Under the pieces are notes generated by a model that did not search any database, was not told where the DNA came from, and saw only the letters and a program-made list of their open reading frames with translations. A stretch of DNA of 64,000 bases. It comes from Vreelandella neptunia (lineage in GTDB: Bacteria; Pseudomonadota; Gammaproteobacteria; Pseudomonadales; Halomonadaceae). The stretch spans positions 1,922,001 to 1,986,000 of the forward strand of contig NZ_CP140255.1 in NCBI RefSeq assembly GCF_034479615.1, given 5' to 3'. Position numbers and translations under genes: made by a program. Below, in pieces: positions 15,555-23,768 of this stretch (position 1 is its first letter; each line of letters begins with the position of its first letter).

Positions 15555-15938
15555 ATGTCGTTTGAAGAATTACGGTCTGAAGTGCATAAAACTTACATGG
15601 AATACTATGTTGCTGGATTTAAGAGCAACGACGTAACGCTAATCGATAAAATGGTCAAATATCCAATCGCCTATATTAAAAATGGCTCGGTGACAATGTG
15701 TGATTCCTATCCAATAGATCCAAAAAGCCTTAAAAAAGAAAAGGGTTGGGATCATTCTGTCGATTGGAAGTTTGAGGTGACAGCTGTCAATGATAGTGAG
15801 GCTCATGCGGTCGCCTCTGCTGTCAGATGCAGAAAAGATGGTTCAAAAATTGAGAGTGTTCATGGGTTCTATGCTTTCACCAAGACGGCCGATGGATGGA
15901 AAATGTACGCCGTTGCGGATACTACCTTCTGGTCATAA
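15555..15938 (+). CDS. NTF2/SnoaL-like protein
   Basis: A 127-aa protein with the layout of the NTF2-like fold. It has a helical start (FEELRSEVHKTYMEYYVAGF), a DxxxIDKMVKYPIAYI element, and a C-terminal curved sheet ending ESVHGFYAFTKTADGWKMYA with ADTTFWS. Such proteins bind small ligands or act as isomerases or hydrolases; no catalytic residues can be assigned. GAGGAGG lies just upstream of ATG 15555. CATAACAATGC begins at the stop codon, as after other genes in this cassette-like stretch. Confidence 0.6.
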   Translation: MSFEELRSEVHKTYMEYYVAGFKSNDVTLIDKMVKYPIAYIKNGSVTMCDSYPIDPKSLKKEKGWDHSVDWKFEVTAVNDSEAHAVASAVRCRKDGSKIESVHGFYAFTKTADGWKMYAVADTTFWS

Positions 15939-16122
15939 CAATGCGCAGCGATTAACGGCTTGCAACTAGCTGGCTCCACGATTTTTACCTATCCCGAGAT
16001 CGGCATAAAGCCAACGTCACGGTATGCCGACTAGTTAGATTGCCTAATGACGCCTAAGGGCTGCGTGGGCTCTTTGAGTCCACGCAACCGGCAGTACTTT
16101 AGGCTCGTAGGCGATGTGTCTA
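15939..16122. other. Intergenic, palindrome-rich
   Basis: It starts ATAACAATGCGCAGC directly at the NTF2-like stop. It contains CGGCAT…ATGCCG (about 16001–16030), then GTTAGAT (16034–16040), an integron-like core. Next comes a stem GCGTGGGCTC/GAGTCCACGC (16063–16085) with a TTT loop. The last stem may end ydhR-like transcription on the minus strand, but it lacks a U-run. No coding frame is seen. Confidence 0.35.
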
Positions 16123-16443
16123 TCAGGTGGTGAAGAAGGGAGAGTTCATTCCTTTGCTCGCTTCGGCTACCACATCGCCATCAAAAAGCTTGACGGTGAG
16201 GCTGGCATCTACAGCCTTGGCAAAATCGGCTAACAGGCCTTCGGCGTAGGCACGTGCACTTGGAACAGAGTCGAACTCGTAGAAGCCGCCGACAGAATGA
16301 TTGTTGATACCACTCAACCAGGTTTTGCTTCGCAGCCCCGGTATGTTGTGCATGGCAGGATTGGCGTCTTGCCATACGTCCTTGGTGAAAGGTGCAGATA
16401 CTTGAAATTCTGCATAAAGAAAAACACGGCTTGGCTGAGTCAT
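16123..16443 (-). CDS. YdhR-like (Dabb-fold) putative monooxygenase
   Basis: A 106-aa single-domain protein of the dimeric alpha-beta-barrel type. It matches the YdhR family in NIPGLRSKTWLSGINNHSVG and GGFYEFDSVPSARAYAEGLL, the strand-helix that follows. YdhR is described as a possible monooxygenase of unknown substrate. AAGGAAG lies 5–6 nt upstream of ATG 16443. The gene is followed by the palindromic stretch at 16063–16085 and lies downstream of the SDR gene on the same strand, 190 bp away. They may be coregulated by the HxlR protein, which is an inference. Confidence 0.7.
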   Translation of the reverse strand: MTQPSRVFLYAEFQVSAPFTKDVWQDANPAMHNIPGLRSKTWLSGINNHSVGGFYEFDSVPSARAYAEGLLADFAKAVDASLTVKLFDGDVVAEASKGMNSPFFTT

Positions 16444-16633
16444 AATAGCTTCCTTGGTTAGGTAGTGGGTCAGAAATTTGATTTAATAGTCTGGCCCCAC
16501 TTTTTCATTGCGATAATGGCTCCACTGCTTAATGTTTTCTCTGCGGTACTTTCAGAGTCCGCAGAAGTTCTGGGCATTCAGTAGAGTCAGGGAAATGTTT
16601 AACAAATCTATTCAGTTTGTTCTGATCACCGGG

Positions 16634-17401
16634 TTAATTTCGGCCAGCGATGACACCTCCATCCACGTCCCATATGGCGCCTGTTACCCAACTTGCATCA
16701 CCGCTCAGCAAGAAGCTAATCGCATGAGCAACATCTTCGGAAACGCCGATTCTTCCAATGGGATGAAAACTATCAAATGTGGCAAGCGTTTCGTCGATTT
16801 CACTCGGTTCAATGAATGATTCGTAAATGGGGGTCTTCACAACCGCAGGAGAAACGGCATTTACGCGAATATTTTTGTCGGCCAATTCCATCGCCATATG
16901 TTGCGTTAGCGTATGTAAACCGGCTTTAGCCATTGAATAGGCTGATGAAGGCGTGGCTTTAATGGCTTGTTTCGCCCACATTGATCCAACATGTACTATT
17001 GAACCGTCACCATTGGATACCATGTTTTTGGCGACAGCTTGAGAGATGAAGAATGCAGCACGGTTTAGCTCCAGGTAAGTGTCGTAATCCTTGCTCTCGT
17101 GTTCCAGAAATGGTGTTGGTTTAAACTTGCCCGCTGCATTTACAAAATATTTTATATGGCGGTCGTGATTAGCGACATAGTCAAGAATACGCTGAACATC
17201 ATTGGCTTCGTAGAGGTCTGCTTGGATTGTTTCAATATTTCCCATTCCTGCAAGATGTTGCTTGGCAGCAGCAAGTTTTGAGGATGAACTACCAACTATG
17301 ACCGTGGGAATGCCGCGTTCGAGCAGTAACTTTGCGGTAGCAAGACCCATTCCACTTGATCCGCCCACAATCAGGGCCAAAGAATTATTGGTGTTTTCCA
17401 T
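16634..17401 (-). CDS. Short-chain dehydrogenase/reductase (SDR)
   Basis: NAD(P)-dependent oxidoreductase of 255 aa, a classical SDR. The cofactor motif is [20 protein letters not shown], then FVNAAGKF (NAG). The catalytic Ser region is [12 protein letters not shown], the active-site YxxxK is in [14 protein letters not shown], and the end is [12 protein letters not shown]. The substrate is unknown. GGAG lies 8 nt upstream of ATG 17401. It is divergent from an HxlR-type regulator that probably controls it, a frequent pairing with redox- or aldehyde-responsive SDRs. Confidence 0.9.
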   Translation of the reverse strand: MENTNNSLALIVGGSSGMGLATAKLLLERGIPTVIVGSSSSKLAAAKQHLAGMGNIETIQADLYEANDVQRILDYVANHDRHIKYFVNAAGKFKPTPFLEHESKDYDTYLELNRAAFFISQAVAKNMVSNGDGSIVHVGSMWAKQAIKATPSSAYSMAKAGLHTLTQHMAMELADKNIRVNAVSPAVVKTPIYESFIEPSEIDETLATFDSFHPIGRIGVSEDVAHAISFLLSGDASWVTGAIWDVDGGVIAGRN

Positions 17402-17490
17402 CTGATTATCTCCACAGGTAGGTATTAAGGTGTGGATATAGGTTAAAATATATGTAAACTACTGAAAATTAGGCACAAACTGGTGCGGTA

Positions 17491-17505
17491 GGTACTTATT
17501 GGTAC
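17491..17505. promoter_or_regulatory. Candidate HxlR operator in the SDR/HxlR divergent promoter
   Basis: The direct repeat GGTAC-TTATT-GGTAC lies about 7 bp before the HxlR-type start and 90 bp before the SDR start. It is the most regular element in the 110 bp divergent region. Autoregulated HxlR proteins bind such sites, but the assignment is inferred from position only. Confidence 0.3.
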
Positions 17506-17511
17506 ACATTG

Positions 17512-17853
17512 ATGAAAACAAAGGAAAAAATATTTTTGAGGAAGTCAGCACCTGAGAAAAGTGCGCGTATGGTTGAAGCTATTTACGGTTGTAAGTGGTC
17601 ATTAACTGTTTACCAGCTCCTGGCAAATGGCATCAACCGGCCTGGGGCAATGGTTCGTAATGTCGAGGGCTTAACCACCAAGGTGCTCAATGAATGCCTA
17701 AGGAAGAATACGGAATTTGGGATTCTGGAGCGCGTTAACTACAACGAGATGCCTCCTCGTGTTGAGTATAAAGTAACCCAGTTCGGCACTAGGTTTCTCC
17801 GTATTCTAGATGAGCTTGAAAAGCTGCAAAGCGAGATTGATAGTGAAGTATAA
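17512..17853 (+). CDS. HxlR family transcriptional regulator
   Basis: Winged-helix regulator of 113 aa. The HxlR core is visible: AIYGCKWSLTVYQLLANGIN, the recognition part EGLTTKVLNECLRKNTEFG, then YNEMPPRVEYKVTQFG, and a C-terminal dimerisation helix (LRILDELEKLQSEI). The N-terminal Cys typical of many redox-sensing members is the C in GCKW. ATG 17512 follows an overlapping TTG at 17509, with no good Shine-Dalgarno. It is divergent from the SDR gene, its probable target. Confidence 0.88.
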   Translation: MKTKEKIFLRKSAPEKSARMVEAIYGCKWSLTVYQLLANGINRPGAMVRNVEGLTTKVLNECLRKNTEFGILERVNYNEMPPRVEYKVTQFGTRFLRILDELEKLQSEIDSEV

Positions 17854-18307
17854 AAAGTCAGTGTATGGGACGAGTATTTGATTGCGGCGTTATAAGCCAC
17901 CGGTAGCGCAACAACGGGGACACGCAAACCTTAAAAGACTAACAGTGTATCCCTTATGAGAAAAACGTTTGGGTGTCCCAGTTTTTTGGATTTCATCTAG
18001 ATTTCAGTTTTAGGCTCGAGTTGACTATTCACAGGAAATCACATGGTTCATCTTTCCATACTCCACCGAGGCTTGTTGAGCTTGCTCCTCAGGGCCATTC
18101 GGCTCCTCGCCGTGCAGCTCGAGGTAGCAAGTGTCCGATGAGGCGCATCGACCTATTGATGCTGCTTTCGCCGTTATTGAAGACGCCAGCATGAACGCTT
18201 TCATAATACTGGCTATGTTTGGTAAGTTTGCTTTCCTCTAATCCTGAAAAGCTAATAATAAAGTGCGGTACCTATATGACCCAGATACGCTGGAAAGGAA
18301 ATCAACA
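17854..18307. other. Non-coding stretch between the HxlR gene and the STAND-like regulator
   Basis: No convincing gene. It holds an inverted repeat at 17916–17980. After that come short open stretches without start sites, for example one ending MNAFIILAMFGKFAFL at about 18192–18240, that may be remnants. The promoter of the 18308 gene should be in the last 100 bp, which is AT-richer (CTAATAATAAAG near 18251). Confidence 0.35.
17916..17980. repeat. Inverted repeat, possible mobile-element end or terminator
   Basis: GGGGACACGCAAACC (17916–17930) and CGTTTGGGTGTCCCA (17966–17980) are inverted repeats matching at 13 of 15 positions, around a 35-nt centre. GTTTTTTGG follows the right arm. This could be a large-loop terminator for the HxlR gene or the footprint of a small transposable element; no transposase or target duplication was found. 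Confidence 0.4.
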
Positions 18308-21300
18308 GTGTTAGCCCCCCATGATGGACGCCTGCGGTTAGACCGTGAGAGCTTGAAGCAGCATCGCAAGCGACTTGGCCTGAGTCAGGAAGCCCTAGCC
18401 GAGTACTGCTTTGACCGGCGCCTATGCGTCTCTATCGCGTCCATAAAACGGGCCGAGAGCGGACGAGCAGTGCTCTATCGAACTGCTCGTCACTTGGCCG
18501 AGATCTATGGAGTCGAGGTCAAAGCGCTGTCCGCGGGTACCGGAGAGAGCGCCGTGGCTGCCTCTAGTATAGAAGAGGTGGATAGTACACGTGTTCTGGT
18601 ACAGCTTTACGCCGTGGCTGCCGACAATTCTGCTCTAGCGACATGGGTTCAGCACTTTGGCGGTAGCCTGGCAGAAGCGGGAACGGCTCTCTTTGGTCTG
18701 CCCCGGGCTTACCGTAGCGATGCTCAGCGTGCGCTGCTGTGCGCGACAACCCTGGTGGAGCAGGGCGGGGCAAAGAGCGTATACCTCCAGGCTGGCCACT
18801 GGCCGACGGCTACGCCCCCTTCAATGGCGGAGGAGTTGAGCGGCGTCTGGGTCGAGCGTGGAGTAGCGGTACAATTGGCCGAGCGCTTTGTTTTCGACGA
18901 CGAAGGCGGTGATTGGCTGCGCTATCGCCATCTCCGGGACGAGGCTCAGGAGGCCCGCTTCGAGCTGGTGGGCCGCAGGGCAGAGTTGGGGCAGCTGAAT
19001 GCCATCCTGGAAAGCACCCAAGCCTACCAGGCTGGCCATCTAATCTATATCCGCGGCGTGGCCGGCATTGGTAAGACCCGCCTTAGCGCCGAATTTGCCG
19101 AGATGGCTGCAGTCTATGCCGATCACCATCAGGCCGAGGTGTTGGACTTCGGCACGCGCGCCGATGAGGGCCCGTTGATGCAACTGGCGCGTTCTCTGCT
19201 GAGAACATCTGGAGAGGTGGAGGTGGTGGATGAGGCGTATCTGCTTGCACGCCTGTCTTCGCTGCGCCTACCCGTCGATCATGCCCTGGTGCTACGCCCG
19301 TTGCTGGGGCTGGTTCAGCCGGAGGGTGCCCAGCGTCTCTATGCGGCCATGACCCCGCAGACCCGCAGTCAGCGCTTGATCCTGGCACTCCGCGATATCC
19401 TCCTGGCGCGCTCCATTCATCGCCTCCAATTGCTGGTAGTTGAAGACCTGCACTGGGCCGATGAGGCACTGCTGGGAACTCTCACCGGGCTTTTGCAAGA
19501 GACGTTGGAAGCGCCAGTGATCTGGCTATTTACTTCGCGCCTGGAGCAGGATCCGCTGGAGACCCGCTTGAGGCAACAGTTGCCCGAGTTGCCCCTGACA
19601 CTGATCGAGCTTCCACCGCTGCGTCCCCAGGAGGCCGAGGCCCTGGTAGCCAGCTTCAGTACAGTTCACGCCGAGCATGCCGCCCGCTGTGTCACCCAGG
19701 CCCAGGGCAACCCGCTGTTTCTAACCCAACTACTGTTGTTTCATCCCCATCGCAGCTTGCCAGCCAGCCTTTTCAACTTAGTACAGACCAAGTTGGATCA
19801 GCTCACCGACCTGGATCGTCGGGCTATGTGCATTGCCGCCGTCATGGGGCAACGCTTCTCCCTAGGCTTATTGCAGGAGGTGCTAGGGCAGACCGATTAT
19901 CGCCCCGAACTCCCCCAGCGCTATAGTCTTGTGCGCCCCCTAGAAGAGGGGAGCTACCGTTTTGTGCATGACTTGATCCTGCAGGGCATCTACGAAGGGA
20001 TTCCCAAGATACAGCGCGATCGTCTGCATCTCCGCTTGGCCGGGCTGTATAACGATGTAGAGCCGGTGCTGCAAGCACGCCATCTTCACCGTGCGCGTTC
20101 TCTGGAGGCACCGAATGCCTTCCTGCAAGCGGTTTCGGCGGAAATGGCTTGCTATCGGTATGAGGAAGCCCTGGAACTTCTTAGGCAATGCCGTTCTATC
20201 GATTATGCGCCGAAGGACGAGTACCGACTTGTACTGCTGCAAGGCCAGGTAGCGATGGCGACAGGGCGTATCCAGGTGGCTCGAGAGCACTTCGAGGCGT
20301 CGCGTACGTTTGCCCGGGAGGAGTGTCAGCGCATTACCGCAGATCTTTGGTTGGCTCGGGTGCTGAATATGCTCGATGCCCTGGAGGCGGAAGAGGCGAT
20401 TCTGGACGGCCTGCTGCCTCTGGCCGAGGCCCTTGAGGATCCTTTGCCCCTCGCAGAGGCGCTTTACCTCAAGGGTAATCTCTATTTCCCCCAGGGCGAC
20501 TTTGCCACCAGTCGCGCCTATCATACCCGAGCCCTTGAGCAGGCCCGCCATGGTGGCGACGTGCGCATTGAGATCCAGGCCCTAAGCGGCCTTGGCGATG
20601 CTCACTATGCCGAGGGGCAGATGCGCAGTACCCATAAGCTTTTCGACCACTGCGTTACCCTCTGCCGAACGCATGGTCACGCCGACCTGGAGGCCTCCAA
20701 TCTCTTCATGCTGGGTACGGCCCGTATCTATGCTAATGAAACCGCACAGGCGCTGAGTGACTGTTTCGATGCTGCCGAGCTAGGTAAGCGAGTCGGCAAT
20801 CGGCGTGCGGAAGTGGTAGCTCGGCTGACGGCGGCTTGGATTCTAATTTCCCAGGGAGATCCCATCCAGGCCGACGAGCAAGTCTCTCAGGCGATGGCGG
20901 TGGCGCTTGGCTTGGGATCAGGGCGGTTCGAAGCTTTTCTGCTGGAGAGTCGCGCCCGAATCGAGCTGATTACCGGACGACAGGCAGAGGCTCGAGCCAG
21001 TATCGAGCGTGCCTGGCAATTGGTGGAACAACATAGGCTGAAGGCTTTTATCGGCCCTTGGGTGCTAGGTACTCGAGCGCTGCTTGAAGAAGACCCTGAG
21101 GATCGCTCGGCGATGCTACAAGATGGCGAAGCGCTGTTGGATGCTGGCTGCGTGGGTCATAATGGTTATCGCTTTCTGATCACGGCTGCAGAAGTCTGTC
21201 TGCTTGACAACCGCCCGTCCGCGGCTCTCCATTATGCCCAACGCATGACCCAGCTGATGGCGGGGGAGCCCTGCGCTTGGGGTGAGCATCACCGGGCGCT

Positions 21301-21433
21301 GATCGAGGCTCACGCCGATTGGCTGGAGAGCGGCGATGCGAGCGCCCTTGAGACCTTGCGCGCTTGCTGGCTTAGGGGCGAAGCCGCTGGTTTGCTGATG
21401 ACGATGCCATGCCTGGCTGCCAGTCGGCGCTAG
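18308..21433 (+). CDS. XRE/degenerate-cyclase/AAA/TPR regulatory ATPase (STAND-like)
   Basis: A 1041-aa cytoplasmic protein in four parts. An XRE-type helix-turn-helix (about 13–72) contains LGLSQEALAEYC and SIASIKRAESG. A remnant of a class III nucleotide-cyclase domain (about 92–165) contains HFGGSLAEAGTALFGLPRAY, without the metal-binding residues. An AAA ATPase has Walker A GVAGIGKTR (250–258) and Walker B LLVVEDLHWAD (D380). About 400 residues of TPR-like helices end the protein. This is the layout of signal-sensing STAND ATPases and LuxR/MalT-like regulators, with the DNA-binding domain at the N-terminus. GTG 18308 has AAGGAA 7 nt upstream; GTG 18263 would add 15 residues without a ribosome site. 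It converges on the FAD oxidoreductase, only 10 bp away, and may control it or the Vap-like gene. The ligand is unknown. Confidence 0.85.
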   Translation: MLAPHDGRLRLDRESLKQHRKRLGLSQEALAEYCFDRRLCVSIASIKRAESGRAVLYRTARHLAEIYGVEVKALSAGTGESAVAASSIEEVDSTRVLVQLYAVAADNSALATWVQHFGGSLAEAGTALFGLPRAYRSDAQRALLCATTLVEQGGAKSVYLQAGHWPTATPPSMAEELSGVWVERGVAVQLAERFVFDDEGGDWLRYRHLRDEAQEARFELVGRRAELGQLNAILESTQAYQAGHLIYIRGVAGIGKTRLSAEFAEMAAVYADHHQAEVLDFGTRADEGPLMQLARSLLRTSGEVEVVDEAYLLARLSSLRLPVDHALVLRPLLGLVQPEGAQRLYAAMTPQTRSQRLILALRDILLARSIHRLQLLVVEDLHWADEALLGTLTGLLQETLEAPVIWLFTSRLEQDPLETRLRQQLPELPLTLIELPPLRPQEAEALVASFSTVHAEHAARCVTQAQGNPLFLTQLLLFHPHRSLPASLFNLVQTKLDQLTDLDRRAMCIAAVMGQRFSLGLLQEVLGQTDYRPELPQRYSLVRPLEEGSYRFVHDLILQGIYEGIPKIQRDRLHLRLAGLYNDVEPVLQARHLHRARSLEAPNAFLQAVSAEMACYRYEEALELLRQCRSIDYAPKDEYRLVLLQGQVAMATGRIQVAREHFEASRTFAREECQRITADLWLARVLNMLDALEAEEAILDGLLPLAEALEDPLPLAEALYLKGNLYFPQGDFATSRAYHTRALEQARHGGDVRIEIQALSGLGDAHYAEGQMRSTHKLFDHCVTLCRTHGHADLEASNLFMLGTARIYANETAQALSDCFDAAELGKRVGNRRAEVVARLTAAWILISQGDPIQADEQVSQAMAVALGLGSGRFEAFLLESRARIELITGRQAEARASIERAWQLVEQHRLKAFIGPWVLGTRALLEEDPEDRSAMLQDGEALLDAGCVGHNGYRFLITAAEVCLLDNRPSAALHYAQRMTQLMAGEPCAWGEHHRALIEAHADWLESGDASALETLRACWLRGEAAGLLMTMPCLAASRR

Positions 21434-21443
21434 CCCCGAAGCT

Positions 21444-23090
21444 TTACCTTTCCGTTGATGCTGTATCCCCCATTAGCAGGGTGACGAGATGTGCCGATTG
21501 TTCCAGGCACTGTTCCTGTAGCCCGGCACCGCGAGTCCAGCCTCCGGCAAATAGCAGCGGGCATAAGTCCTGGCGGCCTTCGCGGTGTCCCTGAGCAATG
21601 GTTTGGTTATAGCACTCTATTTCTGCTTGAGCCTCAAGGCAGTTGGCATCCAGCACATTGTGCTTGAATAAAGTCCAGGCCTTGGCCTCCAGGGCGTTGT
21701 CCAAGGGTGGCAGCTGATCCCTGTAGCCTGCCTCTCCGGGAGCAGCGGCCACTATTGCTGTAGGTTCGTCCAGTGGGGAGGGGCGCCGGTCGAGCATCTC
21801 GCTGCGAGGAATCTGGTTGAGGTCATCCACAAGGGAAACGAAGAACTGCGGCAGGCCTGCCTGATTGTAGGCCGGGTTCTCTGCATCATTCTGGTGGCGG
21901 TTTGCCACATAGTCGATACGGTAAGGGAAAAAGGTGTCTTCGGGGTTATGCACTTCGATGTTGTAGGTGCGCCAAAGGTTGCGATTCGGTGGCAAGCGGA
22001 CGGCAGCGGTGTGGCAGACGCTATAGCTGCGAGTGTAGCGCACCTTGCTGAGTATATGCTGCAGGCTCCGTTGGGTGGCGGACAGGCCTTCACCAAATGT
22101 CAGCATCGGCAACGCATCTTCTGCATGGGTGGCCATGATTAAGAGGTCGGCCTCCCAGCGGCGTTCATTGGGGGCGGTGCGCTCGTTCAGCACTACACCT
22201 TGTGGCGAGAGGCTTGCCTCCACGTCGATGCCGCGCAGTATATTGACCCGGGGGGCAGGCGTCTTGGGATTGGAGATATGGGCGGCTAGGGCTTCCAACC
22301 AGTGTTGGGAGCCGTGCTGGAAGTAGCGGCGGTCTGGGGGCGAACCACCTTCCTGAATGCGGTAATACTCGAAAGGGGCTTGGAGCGGCATACCACCTGG
22401 GCCCCGATCATCAGCGAAGTACATTGCCGAAATGCGGGGATAGTAGATGATGCGGCGTATACGCTCCAGTCGGGCCGGCAGTGCAGGATCCTGCCAGTCG
22501 ATGCGGATTTTTAAACGATCTGCCGCGGCTGCCAGCATCTCGGCGGGTGTGGCAACGCAGCTGTCGAAAAAGTCATCTACCGTATAACGCGGCATAATGC
22601 GTCGACTTTCCACCAAGTCGATAGCGCTCTGGTGTACTACGTCGATCAGCGGCGCAAGATTGCCACCTTCGACCCGGCTTAGCTCGTGGGCTGGGTCGCT
22701 TACGCCGCGAACCAGATCGCTGTCATCGGTTAGGGCAATCGTGCCGTCACGGGTGAAATAGCTTTCGGTATTCTCTAGCGGCTTCATGCGCTCTAGCTCG
22801 CCGATATCACTTAAAATGGCACGAAGGTGATGATAGGTGGCTAAGTTAACGTCATTGACCCCAAGGTCGGCCCAGCGGCGATAAGGCAATTCGGGTTTTT
22901 CCGGTTGACGAAGACTCCCCAGGTCGACCCACACCGTCTCTGCATTGCCGCCTAGCGTGGCTTTGCGCTCAAATATAGTAACCTCTATCTGCTGGGGCAC
23001 TTGACTGCCGAGCTTCTGCAGATAATAAGCCAGCGACAGGCCGGATACGCCGCCCCCAATAATGGCGATCCTAAGCGGGCTAGTGTCCAT
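21444..23090 (-). CDS. FAD-dependent amine-oxidase-like oxidoreductase
   Basis: A 548-aa flavoprotein. The N-terminal dinucleotide fold is IAIIGGGVSGLSLAYYLQKL, then FERKATLGGNAETVWVDLG with the GG doublet. The C-terminal flavin contact is PLLFAGGWTRGAGLQEQCLE. It resembles predicted NAD/FAD-binding proteins related to amine oxidases and phytoene desaturases (for example ADLGVNDVNLATYHHLRAIL, as in COG2907-like proteins). The substrate is not evident. There is no signal peptide, so it is probably cytoplasmic. AAGGAG lies 8 nt upstream of ATG 23090; the frame is open 16 codons further but lacks support. It is divergent from the Vap-like gene, with a 240 bp shared promoter region, and converges on the STAND-like regulator. 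Confidence 0.8.
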   Translation of the reverse strand: MDTSPLRIAIIGGGVSGLSLAYYLQKLGSQVPQQIEVTIFERKATLGGNAETVWVDLGSLRQPEKPELPYRRWADLGVNDVNLATYHHLRAILSDIGELERMKPLENTESYFTRDGTIALTDDSDLVRGVSDPAHELSRVEGGNLAPLIDVVHQSAIDLVESRRIMPRYTVDDFFDSCVATPAEMLAAAADRLKIRIDWQDPALPARLERIRRIIYYPRISAMYFADDRGPGGMPLQAPFEYYRIQEGGSPPDRRYFQHGSQHWLEALAAHISNPKTPAPRVNILRGIDVEASLSPQGVVLNERTAPNERRWEADLLIMATHAEDALPMLTFGEGLSATQRSLQHILSKVRYTRSYSVCHTAAVRLPPNRNLWRTYNIEVHNPEDTFFPYRIDYVANRHQNDAENPAYNQAGLPQFFVSLVDDLNQIPRSEMLDRRPSPLDEPTAIVAAAPGEAGYRDQLPPLDNALEAKAWTLFKHNVLDANCLEAQAEIECYNQTIAQGHREGRQDLCPLLFAGGWTRGAGLQEQCLEQSAHLVTLLMGDTASTER

Positions 23091-23195
23091 TGTAATGCTC
23101 CTTATGAAGTCGTTTGCTCTAGAGTCTTTCAAGAGCACGTCGCTGCCAAGTGCGTTAGAGAAGCTGATACTGAAGTGATCCGTTGTGCTGTGTGT

Positions 23196-23294
23196 GGTCG
23201 ATCGAGCGATTTCGGTGATACTAAGCTGATGCTGTGATTATTCGGAATCTAAGCTGGAATGCTTAGGGCAAGTAAGCCGCGGTCGATTACCGAT
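23196..23294. promoter_or_regulatory. Two GGTCGAT(N3–4)CGAT boxes in the oxidoreductase/Vap divergent region
   Basis: GGTCGATCGAGCGAT (23196–23210) and GGTCGATTACCGAT (23281–23294) share the form GGTCGAT-N3/4-CGAT, which is itself partly palindromic. They lie between two divergent genes. They are a candidate binding site pair for the XRE-domain regulator next door, by position only. Confidence 0.3.
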
Positions 23295-23330
23295 CGTCTA
23301 TTCCATGAGATCCGCAAGAGGTATCTACTG

Positions 23331-23768
23331 ATGAACGCTCCTCAAGTCATTGATAGAAAACTGATCGCTCACGACTTTCGTGTTGCCATGGACAACAAGC
23401 TCGAACCTGAACAAATTGATGGCGTCGCCGAAGCATTGATGAGTTCCACGAAGTCCTATCCTGCTACCGGTAGCGTGGCCAGTCTGATCTTCTATCTCAA
23501 GTTTCAGGTCAATATCACCGATGGAAAATCCTTCAATGGGCACGCCGGAGGTGCTTCCTCACCTGGTGGCGGCGCCCTATTTGGGGATGTCTATACAGAC
23601 GATCTTGATAGGCTCTATCGCGATACGGTGAGTTTCGAGTTTCAGTCCACGCCGGTTTATCTAAGCGTCCTGTTCTTCGACAGCCACAGCAAGCTGTTGG
23701 GGCACTTCCAGTCGGGGGCCGTATCCATTGTTACCGGTATTGGCGGTGGCAAAGGTAGCTGGGACTGA
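23331..23768 (+). CDS. Rhodococcus equi VapA-family (virulence-associated) domain protein, without signal peptide
   Basis: A 145-aa protein whose C-terminal 100 residues match the R_equi_Vir (VapA/VapB-like) fold. Conserved elements in order are GKSFNGHAGGASSPGGGALF, GDVYTDDLDRLYRDTVSFEF, STPVYLSVLFFDSHSKLLGH and FQSGAVSIVTGIGGGKGSW, the last being the family's C-terminal signature. In R. equi these secreted proteins disturb phagosome maturation. Here there is no signal peptide; residues 1–45 are charged and helical (AHDFRVAMDNKLEPEQIDGV). It may therefore be cytoplasmic or leave by another route. ATG 23331 is used, with AGAGG 10 nt upstream; a longer frame starts at 23259. It is divergent from the FAD oxidoreductase and followed by a macrodomain gene. 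The role in this organism is unknown. Confidence 0.8.
   Translation: MNAPQVIDRKLIAHDFRVAMDNKLEPEQIDGVAEALMSSTKSYPATGSVASLIFYLKFQVNITDGKSFNGHAGGASSPGGGALFGDVYTDDLDRLYRDTVSFEFQSTPVYLSVLFFDSHSKLLGHFQSGAVSIVTGIGGGKGSWD

Noticed and set aside
16532..16819. 95-codon plus-strand frame opposite the SDR gene
   Set aside because: Most of it is antisense to the clear SDR reading frame and its sequence shows no family features.
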